Part shown: piece after piece, positions 36,134 through 44,884 of the stretch | How the letters are laid out: each line of letters opens with the position of its first letter | Position numbering within the stretch: the stretch's first letter is position 1 | NCBI RefSeq assembly: GCF_018598175.1 | Contig: NZ_JAHESE010000011.1 | Coordinates: forward strand, 111,294 to 175,293 | DNA from: Dawidia cretensis | GTDB lineage: Bacteria > Bacteroidota > Bacteroidia > Cytophagales > Cyclobacteriaceae | Reading direction: 5' to 3' | Length of the DNA: 64,000 nt | Notes under the pieces: model-generated | The model's database searches: none | Told to the model about the DNA's origin: nothing | The model's input: the letters and a program-made list of their open reading frames with translations, nothing else | Made by a program: the position numbers and the translations under genes

Positions 36134-36628
36134 ATGAAAGGAAAAGGGATATTATTGCTGATAGCACTGGTGCTGCCGACCGGTATTTTTGTGTTTTTGA
36201 AATACTTCGGCAGGAACGAATTCGCGGTAGAACCGCTGTACCAGGTGGCACCGAAAGAGGGGGTGGCCACCGAATGTGGGGCTGTAAATTTCCCTTACCA
36301 TGTGCCCGATAGTGCTTTGCAGAAATACGTACAAATGGGCAAAGACAGTATGGTGTTACTTGCGGTGGGGGAATTGAACAAAGAAAGCAGCAATCAGCTA
36401 AAACGGGTTGAAGAAGAGTTTGGTGATATATCTTTTATCCGAAGGTTGATGACCAACCAGACCCCACTAAACAGAACGCTGCGAAAGTGTGTGTTTCTGT
36501 TGCCTGAATCTTCTAATCTGGTGCTGATAGACAAAGAAGGCACCATCCGGGGGCAATACAACGCGAGCGATCGCGAAGACATCGACAGAATGCTAACCGA
36601 ACTAACCATTATTTTTAAAAAATATTGA
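36134..36628 (+). CDS. Sco1/SenC-like membrane protein lacking the copper-binding CxxxC
   Basis: 164 residues with an N-terminal membrane anchor (GILLLIALVLPTGIFVFLKYF). The order PLY-x-V, a central LLAVGEL strand, and the C-terminal VFLLPESSNLVLIDKEGTIRGQYNASDREDIDRMLTELTII match the thioredoxin-like fold of Sco proteins, whose C-terminus reads VLIDKEG-x-IRG-x-Y. The two Cys of CxxxC are absent: only single Cys occur, near residues 48 and 119. It is half to two thirds the usual length after the anchor. Location at the end of an oxidase locus fits an oxidase-assembly role, but without copper ligands it is at best a degenerate or non-copper homologue. Confidence 0.6.
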   Translation: MKGKGILLLIALVLPTGIFVFLKYFGRNEFAVEPLYQVAPKEGVATECGAVNFPYHVPDSALQKYVQMGKDSMVLLAVGELNKESSNQLKRVEEEFGDISFIRRLMTNQTPLNRTLRKCVFLLPESSNLVLIDKEGTIRGQYNASDREDIDRMLTELTIIFKKY

Positions 36629-36634
36629 TCTCTT

Positions 36635-37177
36635 ATGGAACACGTGATTGAAGTGGAGCAGAAGAAAGAGCCATACAAGAAATTGATCATAGCATTGTCC
36701 GTGATCATTCCGATCGCTGTAGCAGTGCTGTTCGGTGTGAAGGTGCCTGGGTACGACCTGTCGTTCCTGCCGCCGATCTATGCGAGCATGAATGGTATCA
36801 CCGCCGTATTGTTGATCGCCGCGGTAGTGGCGATTAAGAATGGCAAACGCGTGTTGCACGAGCGCCTGATCAAGATCTGCATGCTCTGCTCGGCATTGTT
36901 CCTGGTGATGTATGTATTGTACCACATGACGAGCGACTCTACGCCGTATGGTGGCACCGGCCCTATCCGCTATGTATACTTCGGTATTCTGATCTCGCAC
37001 ATTCTGCTGTCGGTGATTGTGATCCCGTTCGTACTGTTTTCGTATGTACGCGCACTGTCGGGTAACTTTGCCCGTCACCGGAAGCTGGCTAAGGTAACTT
37101 TTCCGATCTGGCTGTATGTCGCCGTGACCGGCGTGATCGTTTATTTAATGATTAGTCCGTATTATCCTCAACACTAA
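36635..37177 (+). CDS. DUF420 membrane protein
   Basis: 180 residues with five membrane helices: LIIALSVIIPIAVAVLFGV, LPPIYASMNGITAVLLIAAVVAIKNGKRVLHERLIKICMLCSALFLVMYVLYH, YVYFGILISHILLSVIVIPFVLFSYVRAL and FPIWLYVAVTGVIVYLMI. The HERLIK and conserved His residues plus LISHILLSVIVIPFVL are the DUF420 signature; members of this family occur beside heme-copper oxidase genes and some act in their assembly. It begins 7 bases after the Sco-like gene. Confidence 0.9.
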   Translation: MEHVIEVEQKKEPYKKLIIALSVIIPIAVAVLFGVKVPGYDLSFLPPIYASMNGITAVLLIAAVVAIKNGKRVLHERLIKICMLCSALFLVMYVLYHMTSDSTPYGGTGPIRYVYFGILISHILLSVIVIPFVLFSYVRALSGNFARHRKLAKVTFPIWLYVAVTGVIVYLMISPYYPQH

Positions 37178-37187
37178 AAGAGGCCGT

Positions 37188-37445
37188 ATGAAAAAGCTTA
37201 TCATCCTTTTCTTCTTTACCGTGGCAGGTGGCCTGCACGAAGTAGCTGCGCAGTGCGCCATGTGCCGCACGACGCTGGAAAACAACTTCTCCAATGGGCA
37301 CGCGGGCATTGCCGCGGGTATCAACACCGGCATATTGTACCTGCTTTGCATTCCGTATCTGGCGGTTGGCATTTTAGGATATCTGTGGTATAAATCAAGC
37401 CGAAATGGCGGAAAAGAGCTCACTGACAGCATTACTGCAGGGTAA
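37188..37445 (+). CDS. Small secreted/membrane protein with CAMC-R motif
   Basis: 85 residues: a signal segment (MKKLIILFFFTVAGGLHEVAA), then QCAMCRTTLENNFSNG, then a membrane helix (GILYLLCIPYLAVGILGYLWY) and a short polar tail. The C-x-x-C pair just outside the membrane suggests a metal- or disulfide-handling site. It sits 11 bases after the DUF420 gene and overlaps the DUF983 gene by 41 bases, so it belongs to the oxidase-accessory operon. I recognise no named family. Confidence 0.8.
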   Translation: MKKLIILFFFTVAGGLHEVAAQCAMCRTTLENNFSNGHAGIAAGINTGILYLLCIPYLAVGILGYLWYKSSRNGGKELTDSITAG

Positions 37446-37788
37446 CTGCCCCCGTTGCCGCGAAGGCAAAATCTTTACCTGGTCCATTTTGGAAAAGCCA
37501 GGAAAGTTTAACGCGATGAACGAGTTCTGCCCGCATTGCGGCGTGCGCCTGGAACCCGAGCCGGGTTTTTATCAAGGTGCCATGTACGTGGGCTATGGTT
37601 TTACGGTGGGACTCCTGGTGGCCTTCAGTATTATCTTCTTTCTTTTCTTTCCCGATAAGTCCGAGTGGTTTCACATCGGTGTATTCATCGGCATCATGGT
37701 GCTGTTTATACCGTTGAACTACCGCTATTCGCGTATCTTGTATCTCTACCTCTTTGGCGGCATTGGTTACGATCCATCCAAAAAATAG
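37405..37788 (+). CDS. DUF983 zinc-ribbon membrane protein
   Basis: 127 residues. NCPRCREGKIF and FCPHCGVRLEPEPGFYQGAMYVGYGF are the DUF983 signature with two C-x-x-C pairs likely to bind zinc, followed by two membrane helices (VGLLVAFSIIFFLFFP and IGVFIGIMVLFIPLNYRYSRI). The family is frequently adjacent to oxidase genes in this phylum; function unknown. Its first 41 bases overlap the preceding gene in another frame. Confidence 0.9.
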   Translation: MAEKSSLTALLQGNCPRCREGKIFTWSILEKPGKFNAMNEFCPHCGVRLEPEPGFYQGAMYVGYGFTVGLLVAFSIIFFLFFPDKSEWFHIGVFIGIMVLFIPLNYRYSRILYLYLFGGIGYDPSKK

Positions 37789-37835
37789 CGCATGGGCGCA
37801 TGGATTGGCACGCTGTTGGTGGTTAATTTAGGAGA

Positions 37836-40800
37836 ATGAGATCCGGCATCGTAAAACTTATTATTGCCTTCGTTGTATTTCTCGTCGCCGGGTTGGTATC
37901 GGTCTACACGTCGAACCAGTCAGACACGCGCTCGACAACCGAGCGACTGTCGGCACGACTGGCGCGTGCCGTGGAGAATACCGGGCTGGAGCTGGCCGAG
38001 GTAGATGCACGGTGGCAGCGCGACTCGGTGCTCGCGGCCCCCAAAGACTCCTATCGCTCTTTCTTCTTATATAACAACGGCCAGGTAGTAGCCTGGACGG
38101 ATAATTCCTTTGTGCCCACGTATGCCTCGGTGTCTGATACATTTTTGATCAAACTGCTTAAGGCCGGCAACAGTGACTACCTGGCGCAAAAGCGCAACCG
38201 GCCGGATGGCAGCGTTCTGATCGGCATCGTGCCGCTGTACCGCCGCTATGCCATCACCAATAATTATCTAAACGCCTCGTGGAATACGCGTCTGTTCCCC
38301 AACGGCAACGTAACGATTCTGGAGCCTTCGGCGCCGACGGGCATTCCGGTTTGTATACAAGGTCATTGCCCGTTTAAGGTCAACTTTCCCGACGGGCTTC
38401 CCGCATACCAGCGCACCCGTGTGGCCGCGGTTATTTTGTTAGCCCTGGCAATGCTGATGTTGTATCTTTTGTTGTACCAGCTAGCAGTATATATACCCTA
38501 TGGCGAAGTGGCCGTGGCGTTGTTATACCTGGCATTTTTAGGCATACGACAAGCGATGGTACATTTTAATTTCCCGGCGACAATCCTTGCCTCCGATGCG
38601 TTTAATCCACAGGTCTTTGCTTCCGACTCCCTCAATGCTTCTCTGGGCGATCTCGTGCTGAACGAGCTGTCGCTCTTAGTCGTCTGTGTATTTGTCTTCC
38701 GGCAGTATGTGCGGTTCAAGGGGGCGCAGTGGCGCTTCCGGTATAAAGCATTTGCGTGGCTCTGGAATGTAGTGTGTGCGCTTTGCGTGTTGTTCGCGCT
38801 GCTGTTTCCGTTTGTGGTAATTCAGACTTTATACAACAACTCGTCGCTATCGCTCGATATTGCGCAGCTGATACAACCCGATGCCATGAAGCTCATGGCG
38901 TTTACAGCCGTGCTGCTATCGGGTATCTGCACATTCTATTTTGCCCATGCTTTTATTCGGTTGCTGGCCGCCGAGCGTAACCGGCTGCGGCTGATCTTAT
39001 CGTTCCTGGTGGCCGTGGCGATCTTTGCGGGCATCAACACACTGACGGGGCAGGAGTTTCGTTCGACAATCGTTACCACGATAATCTACGTAACAGTGGT
39101 GTATAGTCTGCGGTTGTATGCCAGCCTCCGGCGACTGGGATTTGCCACGTTTGCCTATTTATTCATCGCCGTGTTTGTACTGGCGGCCAATGGCGCGTAT
39201 ACGTTGCAGTATTTCGCCGAGAAGGAGAAGATCGAACACCAGTTCCGCTTTGCGGCTGACTTCCTCATCGAGCGCGACTACTTTGGTGAATATTTACTCG
39301 CCGAAACGGCCAACGACATTGCCCAGGACGTATTCATTCAAACGCGGTTAGGCAGTCCGTTCCTGAGTCGCGATGCGATCCGGCAGAAGATCCGGCAGGT
39401 GTTTATGCCGGTCTACTTTAATAAATACGATGTCGACATCTATCTCTTCAGCACCGCCGGTGAACCGCTGTCCAATTATGCGCCGGTAACATTCTCGGAG
39501 CTGCTGGCCCAATACAACCAGGATGCTTACCGGACGGACTACGCAGGTGTGTATTACGTCAGCGATCCGACCAGCGATGCGGCCCAACAATACCTGGTGC
39601 GCGTCCCCATCCGCCGCAACGGCACCATCGTGGGATATGTGGTGTTGGAGCTGTCGTTGAAAAAGGTCATTCCCGAGAGCGTCTATCCCGAGCTGCTCGT
39701 AGACAAACGCATCCAACAGTTCTATGAAAACCAGGAGCTGAGCTATGCCGTGCTCGCGGGCAATCGCATTTTGTATACTTCCGGCAACTACAACTACGAC
39801 CAGCAATTTGACATTGCCTGGCTCGGAAGCCCCGAGATCCACCAGACCGGTATCGAGATCGATGGTTATGATCACATTGCCCAGGAAGACTCGAACGGAC
39901 GCGTAGCAGTGGTCACATCCCAGCACGAGCCGTGGATGGCCCGCTTTGCCGACTTCTCCTTTCTCATGACACTGGGGCTCATGCTCATCCTGATCTTTAT
40001 TGTCGTGCAGGGCGTTGTTAATTATATACAAGGCGATAAGTTGTACTTCTCTGCGCGCATTCAGCTGTTGCTGAACGCCTCGTTCTTCCTGCCGTTGATC
40101 ATTGTCAGCGTCGTGACCTTGCAGCTGATCAGCCGCTCGTCGCAAAACCAACTGAACGAAGAATACCTCAGCAAGGCTCGCAGCGTAGGGCAGCAGCTGG
40201 CAGGTTTCCTGAGCGATGCGGCGGAAGGCACAGGAGAAAGCGGTGTTGGCTTCGAGAACCAGGTCGCCAGCCTGGCCGCACTGGCTAACCTCGACGTAAA
40301 TGTCTATACACCCGACGGGCAGTTGCGGGCCACCAGTCAGCCGTTGATTGTCGAGAACGACATCGTCTCGCACTATATGAACCCCCAGGCCTGGCAGAAA
40401 GTAAAAGCGGGTGAACGTCTCTTTATTGAGCAGGAGCAGATCGGTTCGCTGGAGTACTCGGTGTCGTATGCGGCGCTCAAGTCGCCTGTGACCGGTGAGC
40501 TTACCGGCATCCTCGGGATTCCATTCTTCCGTTCGGCTGCCTCGCTGGAGAAAGTGCAGATAAACATTCTCGCCACCATCCTGAACATCTTCACCATCAT
40601 CTTCATGGCACTGGTGGTGCTGGCGTACTTTGTATCGAAGTGGCTGACGTTCCCGTTGGAGTTTATCACGCAGTCGCTGCGCAAGACGTCGCTGACCAAA
40701 ACCAACCAGCCGCTGGTATGGCGGTCGGACGATGAGATCGGCATGATGGTGAAAGAGTATAATCAAATGCTCTACAATCTCAGCGAAAGCAAGGCCGAAT

Positions 40801-41477
40801 TGGAGCAGACACAACGCGAGCGCACCTGGCGGGAAATCGCCCAGCAGGTAGCGCACGAAATCAAGAACCCGCTTACACCCATGAAGCTGACACTGCAACA
40901 ACTGGAGCGCTCGGTGCAAGGCGGAACAGCATCACCCGAAAAGACCGGCAAGGCTGTGTCGAGTTTGCTCACCCAGGTAGATACGTTGAATGATATAGCC
41001 TCGTCGTTTAGCGCTTTTGCCAAAATGCCCGAGCCGGTCAACACCCGTTTCGAGCTGATGAGCCTCGTACGGCGCATCGTAGATTTACATAGCCACTCCG
41101 GTGTCATCCATTTCCGCGAGCCATTCAAGGAAGTCTTTGTGGTAGGAGACGAGGCCCTGCTGGGGCGGACTTTCTCGAATATAATATTGAATGCCTTTCA
41201 GGCCGCGCGCTTTTCCGAGCCGGTAAGCGTCCACGTAAGCCTGCAGAAAACCGACGCCGGTATCGTGATTACCTTCCAGGACAACGGCAAGGGCATCGAG
41301 CCGGAAGTCGCGGACCGCATCTTCTTCCCCCACTTTACCACCAAGCAGTCGGGGTCGGGTCTCGGCCTGGCCATTGCCAAGCAGGCCATCGAGCAGATGA
41401 AGGGGCGTATTTGGTTTGAGACCGAGCTCGGCCGGGGCACGACCTTTTTTATCGAATTGCCTGTCTCCCAGGTCTAG
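37836..41477 (+). CDS. Large multi-domain sensor histidine kinase
   Basis: 1213 residues. Starts with a membrane helix (IVKLIIAFVVFLVAGLVSVY), then about 170 extracytoplasmic residues. A cluster of about seven to eight helices runs from about 190 to 460. A second extracytoplasmic domain (about 470-700, with VPIRRNGTIVGYVVLELSLKK as in double-Cache/PAS-like sensors), another helix pair (VMTLGLMLILIFIVVQGVVNYIQ and IQLLLNASFFLPLIIVSVVTL), a third sensor region, and a helix at about 910 follow. Then HAMP, HisKA with His1007 in QQVAHEIKNPLTPMKLTLQQLE, and HATPase (VDEALLGRTF, NIILNAFQAA, DNGKGI, GSGLGLAI). Related to NtrY/PorY-type kinases. No response regulator adjoins it; an FtsX permease gene follows 113 bases later. 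Confidence 0.85.
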   Translation: MRSGIVKLIIAFVVFLVAGLVSVYTSNQSDTRSTTERLSARLARAVENTGLELAEVDARWQRDSVLAAPKDSYRSFFLYNNGQVVAWTDNSFVPTYASVSDTFLIKLLKAGNSDYLAQKRNRPDGSVLIGIVPLYRRYAITNNYLNASWNTRLFPNGNVTILEPSAPTGIPVCIQGHCPFKVNFPDGLPAYQRTRVAAVILLALAMLMLYLLLYQLAVYIPYGEVAVALLYLAFLGIRQAMVHFNFPATILASDAFNPQVFASDSLNASLGDLVLNELSLLVVCVFVFRQYVRFKGAQWRFRYKAFAWLWNVVCALCVLFALLFPFVVIQTLYNNSSLSLDIAQLIQPDAMKLMAFTAVLLSGICTFYFAHAFIRLLAAERNRLRLILSFLVAVAIFAGINTLTGQEFRSTIVTTIIYVTVVYSLRLYASLRRLGFATFAYLFIAVFVLAANGAYTLQYFAEKEKIEHQFRFAADFLIERDYFGEYLLAETANDIAQDVFIQTRLGSPFLSRDAIRQKIRQVFMPVYFNKYDVDIYLFSTAGEPLSNYAPVTFSELLAQYNQDAYRTDYAGVYYVSDPTSDAAQQYLVRVPIRRNGTIVGYVVLELSLKKVIPESVYPELLVDKRIQQFYENQELSYAVLAGNRILYTSGNYNYDQQFDIAWLGSPEIHQTGIEIDGYDHIAQEDSNGRVAVVTSQHEPWMARFADFSFLMTLGLMLILIFIVVQGVVNYIQGDKLYFSARIQLLLNASFFLPLIIVSVVTLQLISRSSQNQLNEEYLSKARSVGQQLAGFLSDAAEGTGESGVGFENQVASLAALANLDVNVYTPDGQLRATSQPLIVENDIVSHYMNPQAWQKVKAGERLFIEQEQIGSLEYSVSYAALKSPVTGELTGILGIPFFRSAASLEKVQINILATILNIFTIIFMALVVLAYFVSKWLTFPLEFITQSLRKTSLTKTNQPLVWRSDDEIGMMVKEYNQMLYNLSESKAELEQTQRERTWREIAQQVAHEIKNPLTPMKLTLQQLERSVQGGTASPEKTGKAVSSLLTQVDTLNDIASSFSAFAKMPEPVNTRFELMSLVRRIVDLHSHSGVIHFREPFKEVFVVGDEALLGRTFSNIILNAFQAARFSEPVSVHVSLQKTDAGIVITFQDNGKGIEPEVADRIFFPHFTTKQSGSGLGLAIAKQAIEQMKGRIWFETELGRGTTFFIELPVSQV

Positions 41478-41590
41478 TCTGATAAAACGAGAGACCCCCT
41501 TTGTAACTTTTCAAAAAAACATCGGTACCTTCTGTGCAACCCGGCGTGGCCTGGGCTGTCATTGTCACATTGCATCAAAACGCTACCGGT

Positions 41591-43951
41591 ATGATTAAGA
41601 ACTATCTGCTGATCACCTTCCGAAACATTTTCCGAAACAAGCTTTTCTCGGGTGTAAACATCCTGGGCCTTGCCTTCGGCATTTGCAGCACCTTGCTCAT
41701 ATTATTATGGGTATTCGACGAGCTCCAGGTCGACAAGTTTCATGCGCAGTCCGACCGGCTTTACCGCGTCATGGAAAATCAGAAGGCATCCGACGGCAGG
41801 ATCTATACCTGGGCCGCTACTCCTGGGCCCATGGCTCCTTTTATTAAAGATAAATACCCCGAGATCGAGCTGGCCACGCGTGTTACGTGGGGAGAAAACC
41901 TGCTCTTTCAATTTGGTGAAAAATCGTTCTATAACGAGGGAATCTATGTAGACCCGGACTTTCTGCAGATGTTCACGTTCCCACTACTGGTGGGCGATGT
42001 CAATACCGCATTAAAAGACAAGAGCTCCGTCGTGATCAGTCGTAAGATGGCTGAAAGTTATTTTGGCTCCGCCCAGGCGGCGTTGGGTAAGATCCTCCAG
42101 GTAGACACCAAAAAGACCTATACGGTAACAGGGGTGTTAGAAGAAATTCCTAAAAGCGCTTCGATGCAGTTTGAATACCTGTTGCCCTTCCAGGTCTTTT
42201 TCGACGTGAACAAAGAGTGGCTCGATGAGTGGGATAACAACAACGTGCGCACCTACCTGGTGTTGACCAGGGGAACAGACGTAACGAGCTTCTCGAATAA
42301 GTTCCGCGACGAGATAGCAACCCATGAGGCCAAAACGAACGTCTCGTTATTTGTACAACCTTATGGCGACGCCTACCTGTATGGTGATTTTGACAACGGC
42401 GTGCAGTCGGGCGGGCGCATCGAGACCGTGAATATATTCCTGATTGTAGCAGCCTTCGTACTGCTCATCGCCTGTATCAACTTTATGAACCTCTCTACCG
42501 CCCAGGCTACCAAGCGGGCCAAAGAGGTAGGGTTGCGTAAGGTGATCGGCGCTGTGCCGCACCAGCTGTTCCGGCAGTTTATGGCCGAGTCGTTCTTTAC
42601 CGTAGTGCTTTCCGCTGCGATCGCGGTCCTGCTGACATTTATGCTTCTGCCGGGGTTTAATATCTTAACAGGCAAGGATGTGCAGCTTCATGCGGTCGAC
42701 CCTATCGTATGGTTCATCTTCGCCGGCATCATAGTCTTTACCGGCTTTGCTGCCGGGAGCTATCCAGCCCTGATCATCGCCGGGTTCAAGCCGGCGCAGG
42801 TATTGAAAGGACAGCTCAAGAGTGGCAACCGCGCCGCGACCTTTCGCAAGTCGCTTGTGGTCGTACAGTTCTCGCTCTCGATTATATTGATCATTAGCAC
42901 CATCGTGGTGTTCCGGCAAATGAGCTTCATGGAAGATCGCGACATTGGCTTCGACCGCCAGAATCTATATTCGATTTGGATGGAAGGAGGTCTTTCGAAG
43001 AAGTACGAGTCGTTCCGCAACCAGCTTCTGGCCATGCCGGGTATCGAAAGCGTTACGGCGTCCAGCCAGTCGCCGATCAGTGTGGGCAACTCCACGTATG
43101 GTGTGCAGTGGGAGGGTAAGGATCCCGAAGACAAAATACTGTTCTCCAACATGAACGTGGACTACGACTTTGTCCAGTCATTAAAAATGGAGATGGCCGA
43201 AGGCCGGGCATTCGACCGCAGCCAGGTGGTGGACAGCGATAACTATGTCTTGAATGAGGCCGCCGCCGCGAAGATCGGGTTAAACGATATTGTCGGCCGC
43301 GAGATCACCATGTGGGACCAAAAAGGCAAAGTCATCGGCGTGGTCAAAAACTTTAACTTCGGTTCGTTGCACAGCGCCGTCGAGCCACTCATCATGCGCA
43401 TCGATACCGCGTGGATGAACTGCATGCTCATCCGGTCCGAAGCCGGCAAGACCGCAGAAGCCTTGCAGTCTACGGAGAAGCTTTGGAAGGAATATCTTCC
43501 GCAATACCCGTTGCGTTATAAATTCCTGAGCCATGACTGGGAAGAATACTATAAATCCGAATCCCAACGGGGCAAGGTGTTTAATGTTCTTTCGATCGTA
43601 TCGATCTTCATCAGCTGCCTCGGATTGTTTGGCCTTTCGGCTTTCTCGGCCGAGCGTCGCACCAAAGAGCTTGGCATTCGCAAAGCCATGGGGGCATCGA
43701 CCTCCGGCCTGGTTCGATTGATGGGGCAGGAGTTCAGCGTACTGGTAGCCGTGGCGGCTGTTATCGGTTGCCCGGTTGGGTGGTACTTCATGAACAAGTG
43801 GCTGGAGAGCTATGCCTACCATGTGGAGGTTGGGTACCTGGTGCCGTTCATCGCCGCCCTGGCTTGCTTTGTCGTCTCGGTCCTTACCGTCGCCTATCAT
43901 TCCCTTCGTGCCGCCACCAAAGACCCCGTACAAACATTGCGGCATGAATAA
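41591..43951 (+). CDS. FtsX/MacB-type ABC transporter permease
   Basis: 786 residues from the ATG at 41591 (MIKNYLLITFRNIFRNKLFSGVNILGLAFGI). It has two MacB-type periplasmic core domains and two FtsX membrane blocks with about eight helices: first FLIVAAFVLLIACINFMNLSTAQATKRAKEVGLRKVIGA, second VFNVLSIVSIFISCLGLFGLSAFSAERRTKELGIRKAMGASTSGLVRLMG. This double form is abundant in Bacteroidota and usually has no adjacent ATPase, as here. Such proteins may export lipoproteins or respond to envelope stress via an ATPase elsewhere. The second FtsX copy has the C-terminal VAYHSLRAATKDPVQTLRHE. Confidence 0.88.
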   Translation: MIKNYLLITFRNIFRNKLFSGVNILGLAFGICSTLLILLWVFDELQVDKFHAQSDRLYRVMENQKASDGRIYTWAATPGPMAPFIKDKYPEIELATRVTWGENLLFQFGEKSFYNEGIYVDPDFLQMFTFPLLVGDVNTALKDKSSVVISRKMAESYFGSAQAALGKILQVDTKKTYTVTGVLEEIPKSASMQFEYLLPFQVFFDVNKEWLDEWDNNNVRTYLVLTRGTDVTSFSNKFRDEIATHEAKTNVSLFVQPYGDAYLYGDFDNGVQSGGRIETVNIFLIVAAFVLLIACINFMNLSTAQATKRAKEVGLRKVIGAVPHQLFRQFMAESFFTVVLSAAIAVLLTFMLLPGFNILTGKDVQLHAVDPIVWFIFAGIIVFTGFAAGSYPALIIAGFKPAQVLKGQLKSGNRAATFRKSLVVVQFSLSIILIISTIVVFRQMSFMEDRDIGFDRQNLYSIWMEGGLSKKYESFRNQLLAMPGIESVTASSQSPISVGNSTYGVQWEGKDPEDKILFSNMNVDYDFVQSLKMEMAEGRAFDRSQVVDSDNYVLNEAAAAKIGLNDIVGREITMWDQKGKVIGVVKNFNFGSLHSAVEPLIMRIDTAWMNCMLIRSEAGKTAEALQSTEKLWKEYLPQYPLRYKFLSHDWEEYYKSESQRGKVFNVLSIVSIFISCLGLFGLSAFSAERRTKELGIRKAMGASTSGLVRLMGQEFSVLVAVAAVIGCPVGWYFMNKWLESYAYHVEVGYLVPFIAALACFVVSVLTVAYHSLRAATKDPVQTLRHE

Positions 43952-44073
43952 GCGCCTTATAGTATAATCGGGCTACCGGCCAGCACATGACAGTTTGCAG
44001 CACCGCGATTGTTTATCTTTATTCGTAAGAAATAAAGGTCACTTTCTCTGCGTGTTATAGAATCCTGGCCGAT

Positions 44074-44120
44074 CATTTTATTTAACACTGAATCCGCTAA
44101 CTTTAAGTGTTGATAAAATG
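44074..44120. promoter_or_regulatory. Imperfect inverted repeat upstream of lutA
   Basis: CATTTTAT (44074-44081) matches ATAAAATG (44113-44120), and inside AACACT (44084-44089) matches AGTGTT (44106-44111), giving 14 paired positions broken only by TT against G. It ends 29 bases before the lutA ATG: a likely operator or leader hairpin of lutABC. Confidence 0.5.
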
Positions 44121-44149
44121 ACACGCACAGACGTGCCGACAGATAAACT

Positions 44150-44884
44150 ATGAAGGTGGCGTTATTTGTGCCCTGTTACGTAGACCAGTTCTATCCCCAC
44201 GTAGCGATAGCAACGCTGGAATTATTGGAAAAACAGGGCGTTACAGTAATATATCCCACGCGGCAAACCTGCTGCGGGCAACCCATGGCCAACTCAGGCT
44301 TCGAGCACCTGGCGACAGGCTGTAATGAGAACTTCGTGGAGAGCTTTGCTGACTGCGATTACATCGTCTCGCCGTCAGGAAGTTGTGTGCTGCATATCAA
44401 AGATCACTTGCATGTAGACGGCGCCGAAGAAAAGGTGGTATTGATTCGTCAACGTACCTATGAGCTGGTGGAATTCCTCACCGACGTATTACAGGTAAAG
44501 ACGTTGACCAGCCGCTTTCCGCACCGTGTCGGCCTGCACCAAAGTTGCCATGGACAACGCGGGTTAAAGCTGTCGCAGATGTCGGAGCTGGTAGCGCCTC
44601 CGTTCTCCAAGACCGGCCACCTGCTCGGCATGGTAGAAGGGCTCGAGCTGGTGCAGCTCAACCGCGCGGATGAATGTTGCGGATTCGGGGGCACTTTCTG
44701 CGTGGCAGAAGAAGCGGTGTCGGTAAAGATGGGCAAGGACCGCGTGGCCGATCACCAGGAACACGGTGCGGCCTTCATCACCGGTAACGATATGTCGTGC
44801 CTGATGCACCTGGATGGCATTCTGCGTCGCCAGAACAGCCCCACGAAAATTGTACACGTCGCCGAAATCCTCAACGCATGGTAA
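44150..44884 (+). CDS. lutA: Lactate utilization iron-sulfur protein LutA
   Basis: 244 residues. Two CCG domains: TCCGQPMANSGF and DECCGFGGTFCV, each supplying ligands for iron-sulfur clusters, as in glycolate oxidase and heterodisulfide reductase subunits. KVALFVPCYVDQFYP at the N-terminus is typical of LutA (YkgE). With LutB and LutC it forms an L-lactate oxidising complex that feeds electrons to the respiratory chain. Its stop overlaps the lutB start (44878-44884). Confidence 0.95.
   Translation: MKVALFVPCYVDQFYPHVAIATLELLEKQGVTVIYPTRQTCCGQPMANSGFEHLATGCNENFVESFADCDYIVSPSGSCVLHIKDHLHVDGAEEKVVLIRQRTYELVEFLTDVLQVKTLTSRFPHRVGLHQSCHGQRGLKLSQMSELVAPPFSKTGHLLGMVEGLELVQLNRADECCGFGGTFCVAEEAVSVKMGKDRVADHQEHGAAFITGNDMSCLMHLDGILRRQNSPTKIVHVAEILNAW

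Noticed and set aside
39348-40919. 523-codon minus-strand ORF opposite the histidine kinase
   Set aside because: The plus-strand kinase motifs are intact through this stretch; the antisense frame shows low-complexity bias only.
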